Shown here: positions 7,254 to 13,126 of the stretch, in pieces
Position numbering within the stretch: the first letter of the stretch is position 1
Layout of the letters: every line of letters starts with the position of its first letter
Origin: JBHEMK01 sp046262635
GTDB lineage: Bacteria > Actinomycetota > Thermoleophilia > Gaiellales > Gaiellaceae
Direction of reading: 5' to 3'
Assembly: GCA_046262635.1 (NCBI GenBank)
Contig: JBHEMK010000171.1
Coordinates: forward strand, 1 to 13,126
DNA length: 13,126 nucleotides
Made by a program: the position numbers and the translations under genes
Notes under the pieces: model-generated
The model's input: the letters and a program-made list of their open reading frames with translations, nothing else
Databases searched by the model: none
What the model was told of the DNA's origin: nothing

Positions 7254-8413
7254 CGGCGGGCCTCCTGGAGGAGCCTGTCGGGGGCGAGCCCGCGGATCGA
7301 CGCGTCCACGAGCTCGATCGGGTGGAAGGCGGGGACGGGGCGGCCGGCCCGGCGCAGCGCGGCAGTGACCTGGACGAGGCAGCCGGGGTTGCCGCTCGCG
7401 TACGCGTCGGGCTCCTCCGCGAGCACCTGGGCGGCCTTGCGGTCCCCGAGCTCGGCGGCCGCCTGCGGCTTGACGATGTTGTAGATGCCGGCGCTGCCGC
7501 AGCAGATCTCCTGTTCGGCCGGCTCGAGCCGCTCGAGGCCCGGGATCGCGTCGAGCATCGCCCGCGGCTCCGCCGCCAGGCGCTGCGCGTGGCGCAGATG
7601 GCACGAGTCCTGGAAAGCGACCCGGATCGGCAGCGGGTGCCGCTCTGCGCGCGGCTCGCCCAGCAGCTCAGAGACGTCGACGACGTTGGCGGCGCCATGA
7701 TCCTTCAGGTGCCCGCCGCAGCCGGCGGCGTTCGTGACGACGTAGTCGTAGCCGGCAAGCGCTCTCAGCAGCTCGCGCGCCCGCGCGACGCCCTCGTCCA
7801 GCCGCCCCGCATGCGCGTGCAGGGCGCCGCAGCAACCCTGGGCGCGCGGAACGTGGACATCGAAGCCCTCGGCCTGGAGGACGCGGGCGCTCGCCCCGTT
7901 GACGTCGCCGAAGACGACGCTCTGGACGCAGCCGGCCATTAGGACGACCCGCGGGCCGCCCCCGGGCAGGTGCTCCGGCGGCCAGCCGGGCGCCGTCCAC
8001 GGCGGTGCGATCTGCTTCAGCGGTGCGAACGGGCCCGGCGCCGGGAGCGCGCGAAGTCGGAGCGCGGCGCGCAGCCGGCGGCGGTGGGGGAAGACGGCGA
8101 AGATCCCGGCGCGGACAAGCCGCTCGAGCGTCCCACGGCGGTGGTTGTCTTCGATGAAGGCGCGGGTCTGCTCGATCAGGCGGTCGTACTGCACGCCGGA
8201 GGGACACGAGCTGACGCAGGCCATGCACCCGAGGCAGCGGTCGAAGTGCTCGACGACCGTGTCGTTCAGCGTGATCGAGCCGTCGACGAGCCCGGCCATC
8301 AGGTAGATGCGTCCGCGGGGCGAGTCCATCTCCTCGTGCCAGAGCGAGTAGGTCGGGCAGGTCGGCAGGCAGAAGCCGCAGTGGACGCAATCGGCGATCA
8401 GCTCGGGCTGCAC
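7250..8413 (-). CDS. glcF: Glycolate oxidase iron-sulfur subunit GlcF
   Basis: GlcF carries electrons from the flavin subunits of membrane-associated glycolate oxidase to the quinone pool. The 387-residue protein has two complete 4Fe-4S ferredoxin motifs: C9, C12, C15, C19 in CVHCGFCLPTCP and C60, C63, C66, C70 in CLGCMACVSSCP. They are followed by two cysteine-rich CCG domains, recognisable by AGCVQSVVFGDVN...QGCCGALH and DSCHLRHAQR...EICCGSAGIYN. Nothing essential is missing. GTG 8413 is chosen because it has a GGGAGG 4 bases upstream (8418-8423) and places the first cluster near the N-terminus as in homologues; it overlaps the glcE end by 16 bases. Longer in-frame extensions upstream are antisense-like shadow of glcE. 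The stop overlaps the aceB ATG by 4 bases. Confidence 0.95.
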   Translation of the reverse strand: MQPELIADCVHCGFCLPTCPTYSLWHEEMDSPRGRIYLMAGLVDGSITLNDTVVEHFDRCLGCMACVSSCPSGVQYDRLIEQTRAFIEDNHRRGTLERLVRAGIFAVFPHRRRLRAALRLRALPAPGPFAPLKQIAPPWTAPGWPPEHLPGGGPRVVLMAGCVQSVVFGDVNGASARVLQAEGFDVHVPRAQGCCGALHAHAGRLDEGVARARELLRALAGYDYVVTNAAGCGGHLKDHGAANVVDVSELLGEPRAERHPLPIRVAFQDSCHLRHAQRLAAEPRAMLDAIPGLERLEPAEQEICCGSAGIYNIVKPQAAAELGDRKAAQVLAEEPDAYASGNPGCLVQVTAALRRAGRPVPAFHPIELVDASIRGLAPDRLLQEARR

Positions 8414-9117
8414 ATGGCCTCCCGGACGCGCTCGGCGAGCGGGCTCCAGACCGGCTCCCGGGCCTCGGCGAGGTAGGCGACGCGCGGCCCGGGGCGCACG
8501 AGCGGCGCCTCCAGCCCGTCCCAGCGGACGCGGCCACGGAGCTCGGCCTGCAGCGCCCGCAGCTCCTCCCATGGCTCGATCTCCTCGCCGCCGAGCGCGT
8601 GTGTCTGCGCCTCGACCGCCCGCGCCGAGCCCTCGAAGAGCACGTACATCCGGCCGCCGGCGACATCGACCGCGCTCGGAACGAGGTGCGAACAATGCAC
8701 TGCCTGCCAGTCCGCCCGGAGCACCACCGTGCGCGCGCTCACCGGCAGCGGGTGCAGGCGCAGCGCGAGGCGCTCGACGCGCCCGAGCCGTCCCCGCGAG
8801 CCGCAGAAGACCTTGGCGAGGTCGTAGCCCGCCACGTTCTTCACGACCTTGCCGCCGGAGTTCGCTCTCGTCCCGTCGGGCAGGACGACCCTCACCCCGA
8901 TCACGAGATCGCGCATCGTCCCGAAGCGATGGCGGAGCGGCCCGGAGAGGTCGTCGACCAGGCACTCGCCCAGGGTCGGGTCGCCCGGCGGGTCGAGGGA
9001 GAAGCGCTGCCCGTGCGAGCGCAGGGCGGACTCGAGCGCCGAGAGCCGGAGATCCGCCTCGACGATGCAGGTGAGATCCCCCGGCTCGTGCTCGAGGATC
9101 TCAGAACCGCTCGGCAA
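8398..9117 (-). CDS. glcE: Glycolate oxidase FAD-binding subunit GlcE, N-terminally truncated
   Basis: GlcE is the second flavin subunit of glycolate oxidase. The protein is recognised by SLDPPGDPTLGECLVDD, SGPLRHRFGTMRDLVIGVRVVLPDG and the GlcE hallmark GGKVVKNVAGYDLAK (88-102). It has only 239 residues, against about 350 in E. coli. Its first residues, SEILEHEPGDLTCIVEAD, align with GlcD residues from about 89 (RILDVDLERGHVVVEPG), so the whole first half of the FAD-binding domain, including the RGxGT diphosphate loop seen in GlcD, is absent. No space exists for it, because the upstream DNA encodes the normal GlcD C-terminus. TTG 9117 is the only usable start: AGAAGG (9124-9129) lies 6 bases upstream and the gene overlaps glcD by 17 bases. 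The C-terminal ERVREAMCSPS looks intact. It may be an impaired, or a structural, subunit. Confidence 0.8.
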   Translation of the reverse strand: MPSGSEILEHEPGDLTCIVEADLRLSALESALRSHGQRFSLDPPGDPTLGECLVDDLSGPLRHRFGTMRDLVIGVRVVLPDGTRANSGGKVVKNVAGYDLAKVFCGSRGRLGRVERLALRLHPLPVSARTVVLRADWQAVHCSHLVPSAVDVAGGRMYVLFEGSARAVEAQTHALGGEEIEPWEELRALQAELRGRVRWDGLEAPLVRPGPRVAYLAEAREPVWSPLAERVREAMCSPS

Positions 9118-10525
9118 GCCCGGCCTTCTCGAGGGGATGGGCTCGGTAGGGCCCCGGCACCTCGCCGCAGAGCCGCGGCGTCGGGAAGAGCTTGCCCGGA
9201 TTCGCGAGCCCGAGCGGATCGAACGCCGCACGCAGCCGCTTCATCGCGGCGATGTCGTCCTCCCCGAACATCAGCGGCATCGCGCAGGCCTTGTCGGTGC
9301 CGACCCCGTGCTCGCCGGTGATCGACCCGCCAGCATCGATGCACGCCTCCAGGATCTGCTTCGACAGCTCCTCGGCGCGCCCGGCCTCACCGTCGACGCG
9401 CCCGTCGTAGAGGACGAGCGGGTGGAGGTTGCCGTCGCCGGCGTGGAAGACGTTGCCGACGCGCAGGCCGTGCTCCCGCGAGAGCGCGTCGATGCGGCGC
9501 AGCAGCTCGGGCAGTTTCGTGCGCGGTACGACGCCGTCCTGGACGTAGTAGTTCGGGCTGATGCGGCCCATCGCCGCGAACGCGGCCTTGCGGCCGCGCC
9601 AGACGGCGTAGCGATCCTCGGGGTCGGAGGCGACGCGGATCTCCCGCGCGTCGTTCTCGCGGCAGATGGCCTCGACGCGTGCGAGATCCTCCTCGACCTG
9701 GGCGGCCGGCCCGTCCAGCTCGACGATCAGGACGGCCCCGCAGGCCTCCGGATAGTTCGCGCTCACCGCGGCTTCGGCCGCCTCGATCGTGACCGCGTCC
9801 ATCATCTCGATCGCTGCGGGCAGGATTCCTTCCGCGATCACGCCGGAGACCGCGGCGCCCGCCTCGTCGGTGTGGCCGAAGCCGGCGAGGATCGTGCACA
9901 CCGCCTCGGGCGCGTGCAGGAGCCGCAGCGTCAGCTTCGTCGCAATCCCGAGCGTCCCCTCGGAGCCGACGAAAGCCCCGAGGAGGTCCGGGCCGTCGTC
10001 CCAGACCGAGAGCTCGACGAGTTCGCCATCCGGCAGCACGACCTCCGCCGCGAGCACGTGGTTGACCGTGAAGCCGTACTTGAGGCAGTGGGCGCCGCCC
10101 GAATTCTCGGCGACGTTGCCGCCGATCGTGCAGACCTGCTGCGAGGAGGGATCCGGAGCGTAGTAGAAGCCCGCCGGCGCAACCACCCGGGTCACGTCGA
10201 GATTGGCGACGCCCGGCTCGACGACCACGTGGCCGCGCTCGAGGTCGACGTCGAGGATGCGGGTCAGCCGTGCGAGCGAGACGACGATCCCCTCGGCGAC
10301 CGGCAGCGCCCCGCCGGAGAGGCCGGTGCCGGCTCCTCGGGCGACGAACGGGATCCGCTCCGCGTGGCAGAGCCGCACGACGGCCTGCACCTCCTCGGTG
10401 CTCCGCGGCAGCGCGACAAGGGCCGGCACGACCCGTCGGCCGGTCAGACCGTCGCATTCGTAGGTGCGCAGCTGCTCCGGCTCGGTGATCACCTCGCAAA
10501 CCGCGGCGAAAGGCTCTGACCTCAT
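9101..10525 (-). CDS. glcD: Glycolate oxidase catalytic FAD subunit GlcD
   Basis: Oxidises glycolate (and often D-lactate) to the 2-oxo acid. The 474-residue protein contains a complete FAD-binding type 4 (PCMH) domain: LPRSTEEVQAVVRLCH, the FAD diphosphate loop ARGAGTGLSGG (R63-G72), then CTIGGNVAENSGGAHCLKYG and a FAD-linked oxidase C-terminal domain. That domain shows VGNVFHAGDGNLHPLVLYD, GSITGEHGVGTDKA and the closing DPLGLANPGKLFP. Residues after that (LCGEVPGPYRAHP...) form a short tail that runs over the start of glcE. ATG 10525 follows a stop codon four codons upstream in frame and has no Shine-Dalgarno; a small inverted repeat occupies the place where one would be. It heads the glcDEF-aceB string, 33 bases after the stress-protein gene. 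Substrate could also include other 2-hydroxy acids, but glcEF and aceB favour glycolate. Confidence 0.95.
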   Translation of the reverse strand: MRSEPFAAVCEVITEPEQLRTYECDGLTGRRVVPALVALPRSTEEVQAVVRLCHAERIPFVARGAGTGLSGGALPVAEGIVVSLARLTRILDVDLERGHVVVEPGVANLDVTRVVAPAGFYYAPDPSSQQVCTIGGNVAENSGGAHCLKYGFTVNHVLAAEVVLPDGELVELSVWDDGPDLLGAFVGSEGTLGIATKLTLRLLHAPEAVCTILAGFGHTDEAGAAVSGVIAEGILPAAIEMMDAVTIEAAEAAVSANYPEACGAVLIVELDGPAAQVEEDLARVEAICRENDAREIRVASDPEDRYAVWRGRKAAFAAMGRISPNYYVQDGVVPRTKLPELLRRIDALSREHGLRVGNVFHAGDGNLHPLVLYDGRVDGEAGRAEELSKQILEACIDAGGSITGEHGVGTDKACAMPLMFGEDDIAAMKRLRAAFDPLGLANPGKLFPTPRLCGEVPGPYRAHPLEKAGLAERF

Positions 10526-10526
10526 C

Positions 10527-10539
10527 AGACTGCGAGTCT
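10527..10539. repeat. Small inverted repeat directly upstream of glcD
   Basis: AGACT-gcg-AGTCT forms a perfect 5-bp palindrome with a 3-base centre, ending one base before the glcD ATG. It replaces the expected Shine-Dalgarno position. It may be an operator half-site pair or a small hairpin over the start codon, but at this length chance cannot be excluded. Confidence 0.4.
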
Positions 10540-10558
10540 AACCGCGTCCTGGGCTCGC

Positions 10559-10984
10559 TCAGCCCTCCGTGACGAGGAACACGGGGATCGCGGCCCGGCG
10601 CCGGACCCGGTAGGGCTCCTGCGACCACATCAGGTCGGCCACGAGCCGGTTCCTCGGCGGATCGGCGGCCATGACGATCGCCTCGCAGCGCAACCGCGTC
10701 GCCTCACCGACGATGCGCTTCGTCGCCTTCCGGCTCGCGAGAACGCGTCCGGTCGACCTGACGCCCTTGCGCTCGAGCTTCTCGACCGCCTCGGCGACGA
10801 CAGAGCGCTGTCTGTCCCATTCCTGCTTGCTCGGCAGCAGCCCCGGATTCGGCAGCCCAAGGCTCGTGCCCCAGACCCGAGCGACGGAGAAGACGTGGAC
10901 GGCGCCGCCGCCCTGCTTGGCCAGCCGGGCCGCGAAGTCGACCGCGGCCGGCGTGATCGCGCGGCCCTCGCTGGCGAGCAGCAC
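10559..10984 (-). CDS. Universal stress protein (UspA-like) domain, degenerate
   Basis: The 141-residue protein has the UspA outline: an N-terminal strand VLLASEGR, a long helix PAAVDFAARLAKQ, strand VHVFSVARVWG, a central charged helix (56-72), CEAIVMAADPP and a final strand IPVFLV. The ATP-binding signature of the family, G-x2-G-x9-G-(S/T), is missing: the region after strand 4 reads DPPRNRLVADLMWSQEPYRV instead of a glycine-rich loop. It therefore probably belongs to the non-nucleotide-binding group, or binds something else. GTG 10984 is the only start in the open frame; no clear Shine-Dalgarno precedes it. It lies between the permease (65 bases upstream) and glcD (33 bases downstream). 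Small Usp-like proteins often sit beside transporters as regulators, and I infer such a role only tentatively. Confidence 0.75.
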   Translation of the reverse strand: MLLASEGRAITPAAVDFAARLAKQGGGAVHVFSVARVWGTSLGLPNPGLLPSKQEWDRQRSVVAEAVEKLERKGVRSTGRVLASRKATKRIVGEATRLRCEAIVMAADPPRNRLVADLMWSQEPYRVRRRAAIPVFLVTEG

Positions 10985-11015
10985 GCATTCGACGCTGAGG
11001 GTAGCGGGGTCGGGA

Positions 11016-11041
11016 GGGGCGCCGGCCCGCGCCGGCGCCCC
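11016..11041 (-). terminator. Perfect GC hairpin after the permease gene
   Basis: GGGGCGCCGGC is followed by a 4-base loop and its exact reverse complement, an 11-bp stem with no mismatch, 8 bases after the permease stop. There is no T-run on either strand, so it is not a canonical rho-independent terminator. Such U-less hairpins are thought to stop or slow transcription, or protect the 3' end, in high-GC actinobacteria. It would set the permease mRNA level apart from uspA-glcDEF-aceB. Confidence 0.55.
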
Positions 11042-11049
11042 GGAATGCC

Positions 11050-12558
11050 TTATGACCCTGGCGCCGGCACCACCGGCGCAGGCGACTCGGGCGCCATCCG
11101 CTTGTCCTCCACCTTGACGCGGTACCAGTAGAGGGGCAGGTACGCCGCGAGGACGCCCCAGCCCGCGAGGTAGTAGACGAGGGTGTGCCCGATCTTCGAG
11201 TAGTAGATGCCGCCGTAGAGCCAGATCACGGCGTAGATGACCGCCATTGCGAGGGCGACGTACTTCATGAACTCCGGCAGCCGCACCGGCCGACGCGCGT
11301 TGGGCTTGTACTTCCGCAGCAGGTAGTAGCCGACGAGCACCGGCAGGAACGAGAAGGTGTAGCCGACGTTCGAGAAGGAGTAGATCTCGACCGCGCCGCC
11401 GGCGAGCACGACGACGAGCGAGCAGAGAACGTTGAAGAACATCGCACGGTCGGGCACGCCGTGCTGGTTGATCTTCTGGAACCAGCGCGGGAACTGGCCG
11501 TCAACCGACATCTGGTGGAGCGAGCGCGCACAACCCATGATCGCGTTCAGGGCCGACAGCGCCAGCGCGACGATCAGCATCATCGCGATCAACCAGTTGA
11601 GGATGTTGCCGCCGGTCGAGAAGACCTTGCCGGCGAAGGTGACGAAGATCGTCTTCGGATCGACGAGGCTCGCGCTCGAGAGCGCCTTGGCGCCGAGCAC
11701 GATGATGAAGGCGATCGGAATCAGCGTATAGATGAAGAGCCCGTACGCCCCCTCGAGGTTCATCGCGATCTTCGCGTCACGCTCCGGATCCTTGCACTCG
11801 CCGATGTAGCAGGCGGCGGCCTCCATCGCGATCACGTTCCAGGTGAGCAGAAACGAGTAGGCGATGTAGACCGTGAGCCACCCGTGCCCGCCGAGGCTGC
11901 TGAAGAAGCCGCTCCCGTCGAGATGGTGGAACCCGGAGAGTTGGCCCCAGTGGGCGACCGATGGGTGGAAGATCCACGCGATCGCGATGAATGTGAGCGG
12001 GATCATCGAGAGCAGCGCGAGCACCGTCGCGAACACCGTGCCGAAGCGGATGCCGAGGTACGCCGGGATGAAGAAGAGCAAGATCCCCACGATCGAGATT
12101 CCGACCGTCGACCAGGCGATGAACGTGTGGATCGGCGTGAATCCGCTCGTCGTATTGAGGTGGAAGCGGTCGGCGAGGTAGAAGGACGCGAGGATCATGT
12201 TCAGCGGGGCGACCGGAAACCAGCCGAGCCAGTACGCCCAGGCCGTGATCCCGTTGATGTGCTTCGCGGCCCGCGGCCACCGCTCCCGGTAGGCCGGGTA
12301 GGCATAGGATGGCGATCCACCTGTCCGCTCAGGCATCATCGCGGAGAGCTCTGCCAGGAGGAGGCACAGCAGGTAGCCCGTGATGGTGATGAAGATGATC
12401 ACGGGGATCGAGGACGCCCCGAGCGTGGTCACCATGACGGGCGCGATTCCCGTTACGAGGATGGTTCCGGCGAGACCGATGACGAAAGCGCCCCACCAGT
12501 TCGTCTCCTGCTTCAGCCCACCGCCCGCATAGTCGAGCTCGTCATCGATAGACGCCAT
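11050..12558 (-). CDS. APC-superfamily amino acid/organic cation permease
   Basis: The 502-residue integral membrane protein has about 12 hydrophobic segments. The first membrane helix (about 22-41, GAFVIGLAGTILVTGIAP) holds the broken-helix glycine motif of the APC superfamily, and helix 6 with its following loop (about 229-256, VIAMEAAACYIGECKDPERDAKIAM) carries the family 'E....EckdPeRd...Am' signature. GCARSLHQMSVDGQFPRWFQKIN near residue 342 is the usual conserved cytoplasmic loop before helix 9. Both termini are hydrophilic; the tail is Pro-rich. These permeases import amino acids, amines or related small solutes by proton symport. Next to glycolate genes, import of a 2-hydroxy or amino acid is plausible but unproven. 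ATG 12558 has a strong AAGGAGGG about 4 bases upstream. It is the first gene of the minus-strand cluster and is transcribed away from the cyclic-nucleotide-domain gene. Confidence 0.9.
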   Translation of the reverse strand: MASIDDELDYAGGGLKQETNWWGAFVIGLAGTILVTGIAPVMVTTLGASSIPVIIFITITGYLLCLLLAELSAMMPERTGGSPSYAYPAYRERWPRAAKHINGITAWAYWLGWFPVAPLNMILASFYLADRFHLNTTSGFTPIHTFIAWSTVGISIVGILLFFIPAYLGIRFGTVFATVLALLSMIPLTFIAIAWIFHPSVAHWGQLSGFHHLDGSGFFSSLGGHGWLTVYIAYSFLLTWNVIAMEAAACYIGECKDPERDAKIAMNLEGAYGLFIYTLIPIAFIIVLGAKALSSASLVDPKTIFVTFAGKVFSTGGNILNWLIAMMLIVALALSALNAIMGCARSLHQMSVDGQFPRWFQKINQHGVPDRAMFFNVLCSLVVVLAGGAVEIYSFSNVGYTFSFLPVLVGYYLLRKYKPNARRPVRLPEFMKYVALAMAVIYAVIWLYGGIYYSKIGHTLVYYLAGWGVLAAYLPLYWYRVKVEDKRMAPESPAPVVPAPGS

Positions 12559-12616
12559 CGGCCCTCCTTATCGACAGGTTGCCGGCTGCTGCTCGGCACG
12601 CTGGCAGAACGCGGCG

Positions 12617-12645
12617 ATTATTACAAGGAGCCCTAAGAACAAGAA
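12617..12645 (-). promoter_or_regulatory. Candidate promoter for the permease gene
   Basis: In the 109-base divergent intergenic region the only AT-rich island reads TAATAAT on the minus strand (12617-12623), a good -10 box. TTCTTG (12640-12645) lies 16 bases upstream as a weak -35 match. It would start transcription roughly 50 bases before the permease ATG. A matching plus-strand promoter for the divergent gene is not obvious. Confidence 0.4.
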
Positions 12646-12667
12646 TGACCGCCGAACAGTGGAGACC

Positions 12668-13126
12668 ATGAACACAGCAGAGACCGCGGCGTTTCTCGAG
12701 CGCTTCCCACCGTTCGACGCGCTGCCGGCGGACGACCTGGCGGCGGTGGTCGCGAGCGCGGCGGAGCGGAGCTACCGGGTGGGCGACGTCGTCCTCGTCG
12801 AGGACGGCCCTCCGGCCGAGCAGTTCTACGCCATCCACTTCGGGTCGATGGAGCTCGTCCACCAGGGCGAGGCGGTGGACATCCTCGAGCCGGGCGAGAG
12901 CTTCGGGCATCCCTCGCTCCTGACCGGCCTCGCGCCGGCGTTCACGGTGCGCGCGCACGAGGACTCCTCCTGTTATGTCATCCCGCGCGAGCAGGCGCTC
13001 CTGGTGCTCGGACGGCCCGCCGGAGCCGGCTGGGTTGCGACGACGCTGCGGAAGCGGCTCGTCCAGACGGGTCAGATCGTCCACGCGCTCCCGGAGCTCG
13101 GCACGATCCGGGTCGAAGAGCTGATC
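12668..13126 (+). CDS. Cyclic-nucleotide-binding-domain protein, N-terminal part (runs off the window)
   Basis: The first 153 codons are visible and open to the end of the window. They encode a Crp-like cNMP-binding domain: a leading helix FLERFPPFDALPADDLAAVV, then the beta-roll YRVGDVVLVEDGPPAEQFYAIHFGSMELV, GEAVDILEPGESFGHPSLLTG and CYVIPREQALLVL. After residue 140 the chain continues ELGTIRVEELI, which resembles the entry into a CBS-domain pair. Proteins with cNMP, CBS and DUF294 nucleotidyltransferase-like domains are common in such bacteria and are often found near organic-acid permeases. The phosphate-binding cassette is degenerate: FGHPSLL replaces the usual FGE-(L/I)-(A/S)-LL, and the Arg that grips the cyclic phosphate is absent from APAFTV. 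ATG 12668 has GGAGA 3 to 4 bases upstream. It diverges from the permease and may sense or control it. Confidence 0.8.
   Translation, partial: MNTAETAAFLERFPPFDALPADDLAAVVASAAERSYRVGDVVLVEDGPPAEQFYAIHFGSMELVHQGEAVDILEPGESFGHPSLLTGLAPAFTVRAHEDSSCYVIPREQALLVLGRPAGAGWVATTLRKRLVQTGQIVHALPELGTIRVEELI

Noticed and set aside
5697..7484. A 595-codon open frame on the plus strand
   Set aside because: It is wholly antisense to aceB and the end of glcF. Its translation is rich in Arg, Val, Leu and Asp repeats without any recognisable domain, the expected result of high third-position GC in the true genes.
8398..9117. glcE as a frameshifted pseudogene with its N-terminus in another frame
   Set aside because: The upstream bases encode the normal GlcD C-terminus and no other frame shows the missing FAD loop. 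The remaining frame is open with a plausible start, so I kept it as a truncated CDS.
8849..10519. A 556-codon open frame on the plus strand
   Set aside because: Antisense to glcD and part of glcE, both of which have clear family motifs. Low-complexity translation and no ribosome binding site.
11185..12636. A 483-codon open frame on the plus strand
   Set aside because: Antisense to the permease; its translation is an Asp/Arg/Glu-rich hydrophilic string, the complement of a membrane protein, not a real protein.
12542..13084. A 180-codon minus-strand frame at the right end
   Set aside because: Antisense to the cNMP-domain gene, which has a clear fold pattern, an ATG and a ribosome binding site.
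1..13126. Mobile elements, CRISPR arrays, tRNA genes, toxin-antitoxin or defence genes
   Set aside because: No transposase, integrase, regularly spaced repeats, tRNA-like cloverleaf or known defence motif was seen; base composition looks even along the window.

Overview
The window is GC-rich throughout (roughly two thirds G+C, with G/C at most third codon positions). It is densely packed, with short or negative intergenic gaps and several GTG or TTG starts. Gene content and protein style point to a high-GC actinobacterium. A Thermoleophilia-like lineage is my best guess, an inference from resemblance of the glycolate-oxidase and cyclic-nucleotide-domain proteins and not a phylogenetic result. 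I see no tRNA, rRNA, CRISPR array, insertion sequence or phage gene. No stretch longer than about 110 bases lacks a gene.

Left part, plus strand (1-2415): the tail of a class III (CaiB/BaiF) CoA-transferase is followed by a fumarylacetoacetate-hydrolase (FAH) family enzyme, a small ABM-type monooxygenase-like protein and a CynX/NimT-like MFS transporter. Gaps are 9, 24 and 3 bases, so this looks like one catabolic operon for an organic acid or aromatic fragment. Its substrate cannot be named from the sequence.

Middle part, minus strand (2348-5652): a sugar-acid module. A 2-keto-3-deoxy-pentonate dehydratase-like FAH protein is followed by an aldehyde dehydrogenase resembling 2-oxoglutarate semialdehyde dehydrogenases and by an NAD-dependent epimerase/dehydrogenase. 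Together the first two would run the lower, non-phosphorylative (Weimberg-type) route from 2-keto-3-deoxy-pentonate to 2-oxoglutarate. The epimerase and the MFS gene converge and overlap by 68 bases at their 3' ends.

Right-centre, minus strand (5754-10525): glcD, glcE, glcF and aceB overlap one another in series (17, 16 and 4 bases), so they are probably translationally coupled. They oxidise glycolate to glyoxylate and condense it with acetyl-CoA to malate. GlcE is unusual: it lacks the N-terminal part of its FAD-binding domain, about 88 residues by comparison with its paralogue GlcD next door.

Right end: a degenerate universal-stress-family protein and an APC-superfamily permease lie upstream of glcD on the same strand, with a perfect 11-bp GC hairpin between them. 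Divergent from the permease, across 109 bases, starts a cyclic-nucleotide-binding-domain protein that runs off the window.

Taken together, the minus-strand genes suggest uptake and oxidation of C2 and C5 hydroxyacids feeding the TCA cycle at malate and 2-oxoglutarate. No wholly new system is evident. The points most worth checking are the truncated GlcE, the pairing of pentonate and glycolate modules, and the degenerate ligand-binding motifs of the two regulatory-looking proteins.
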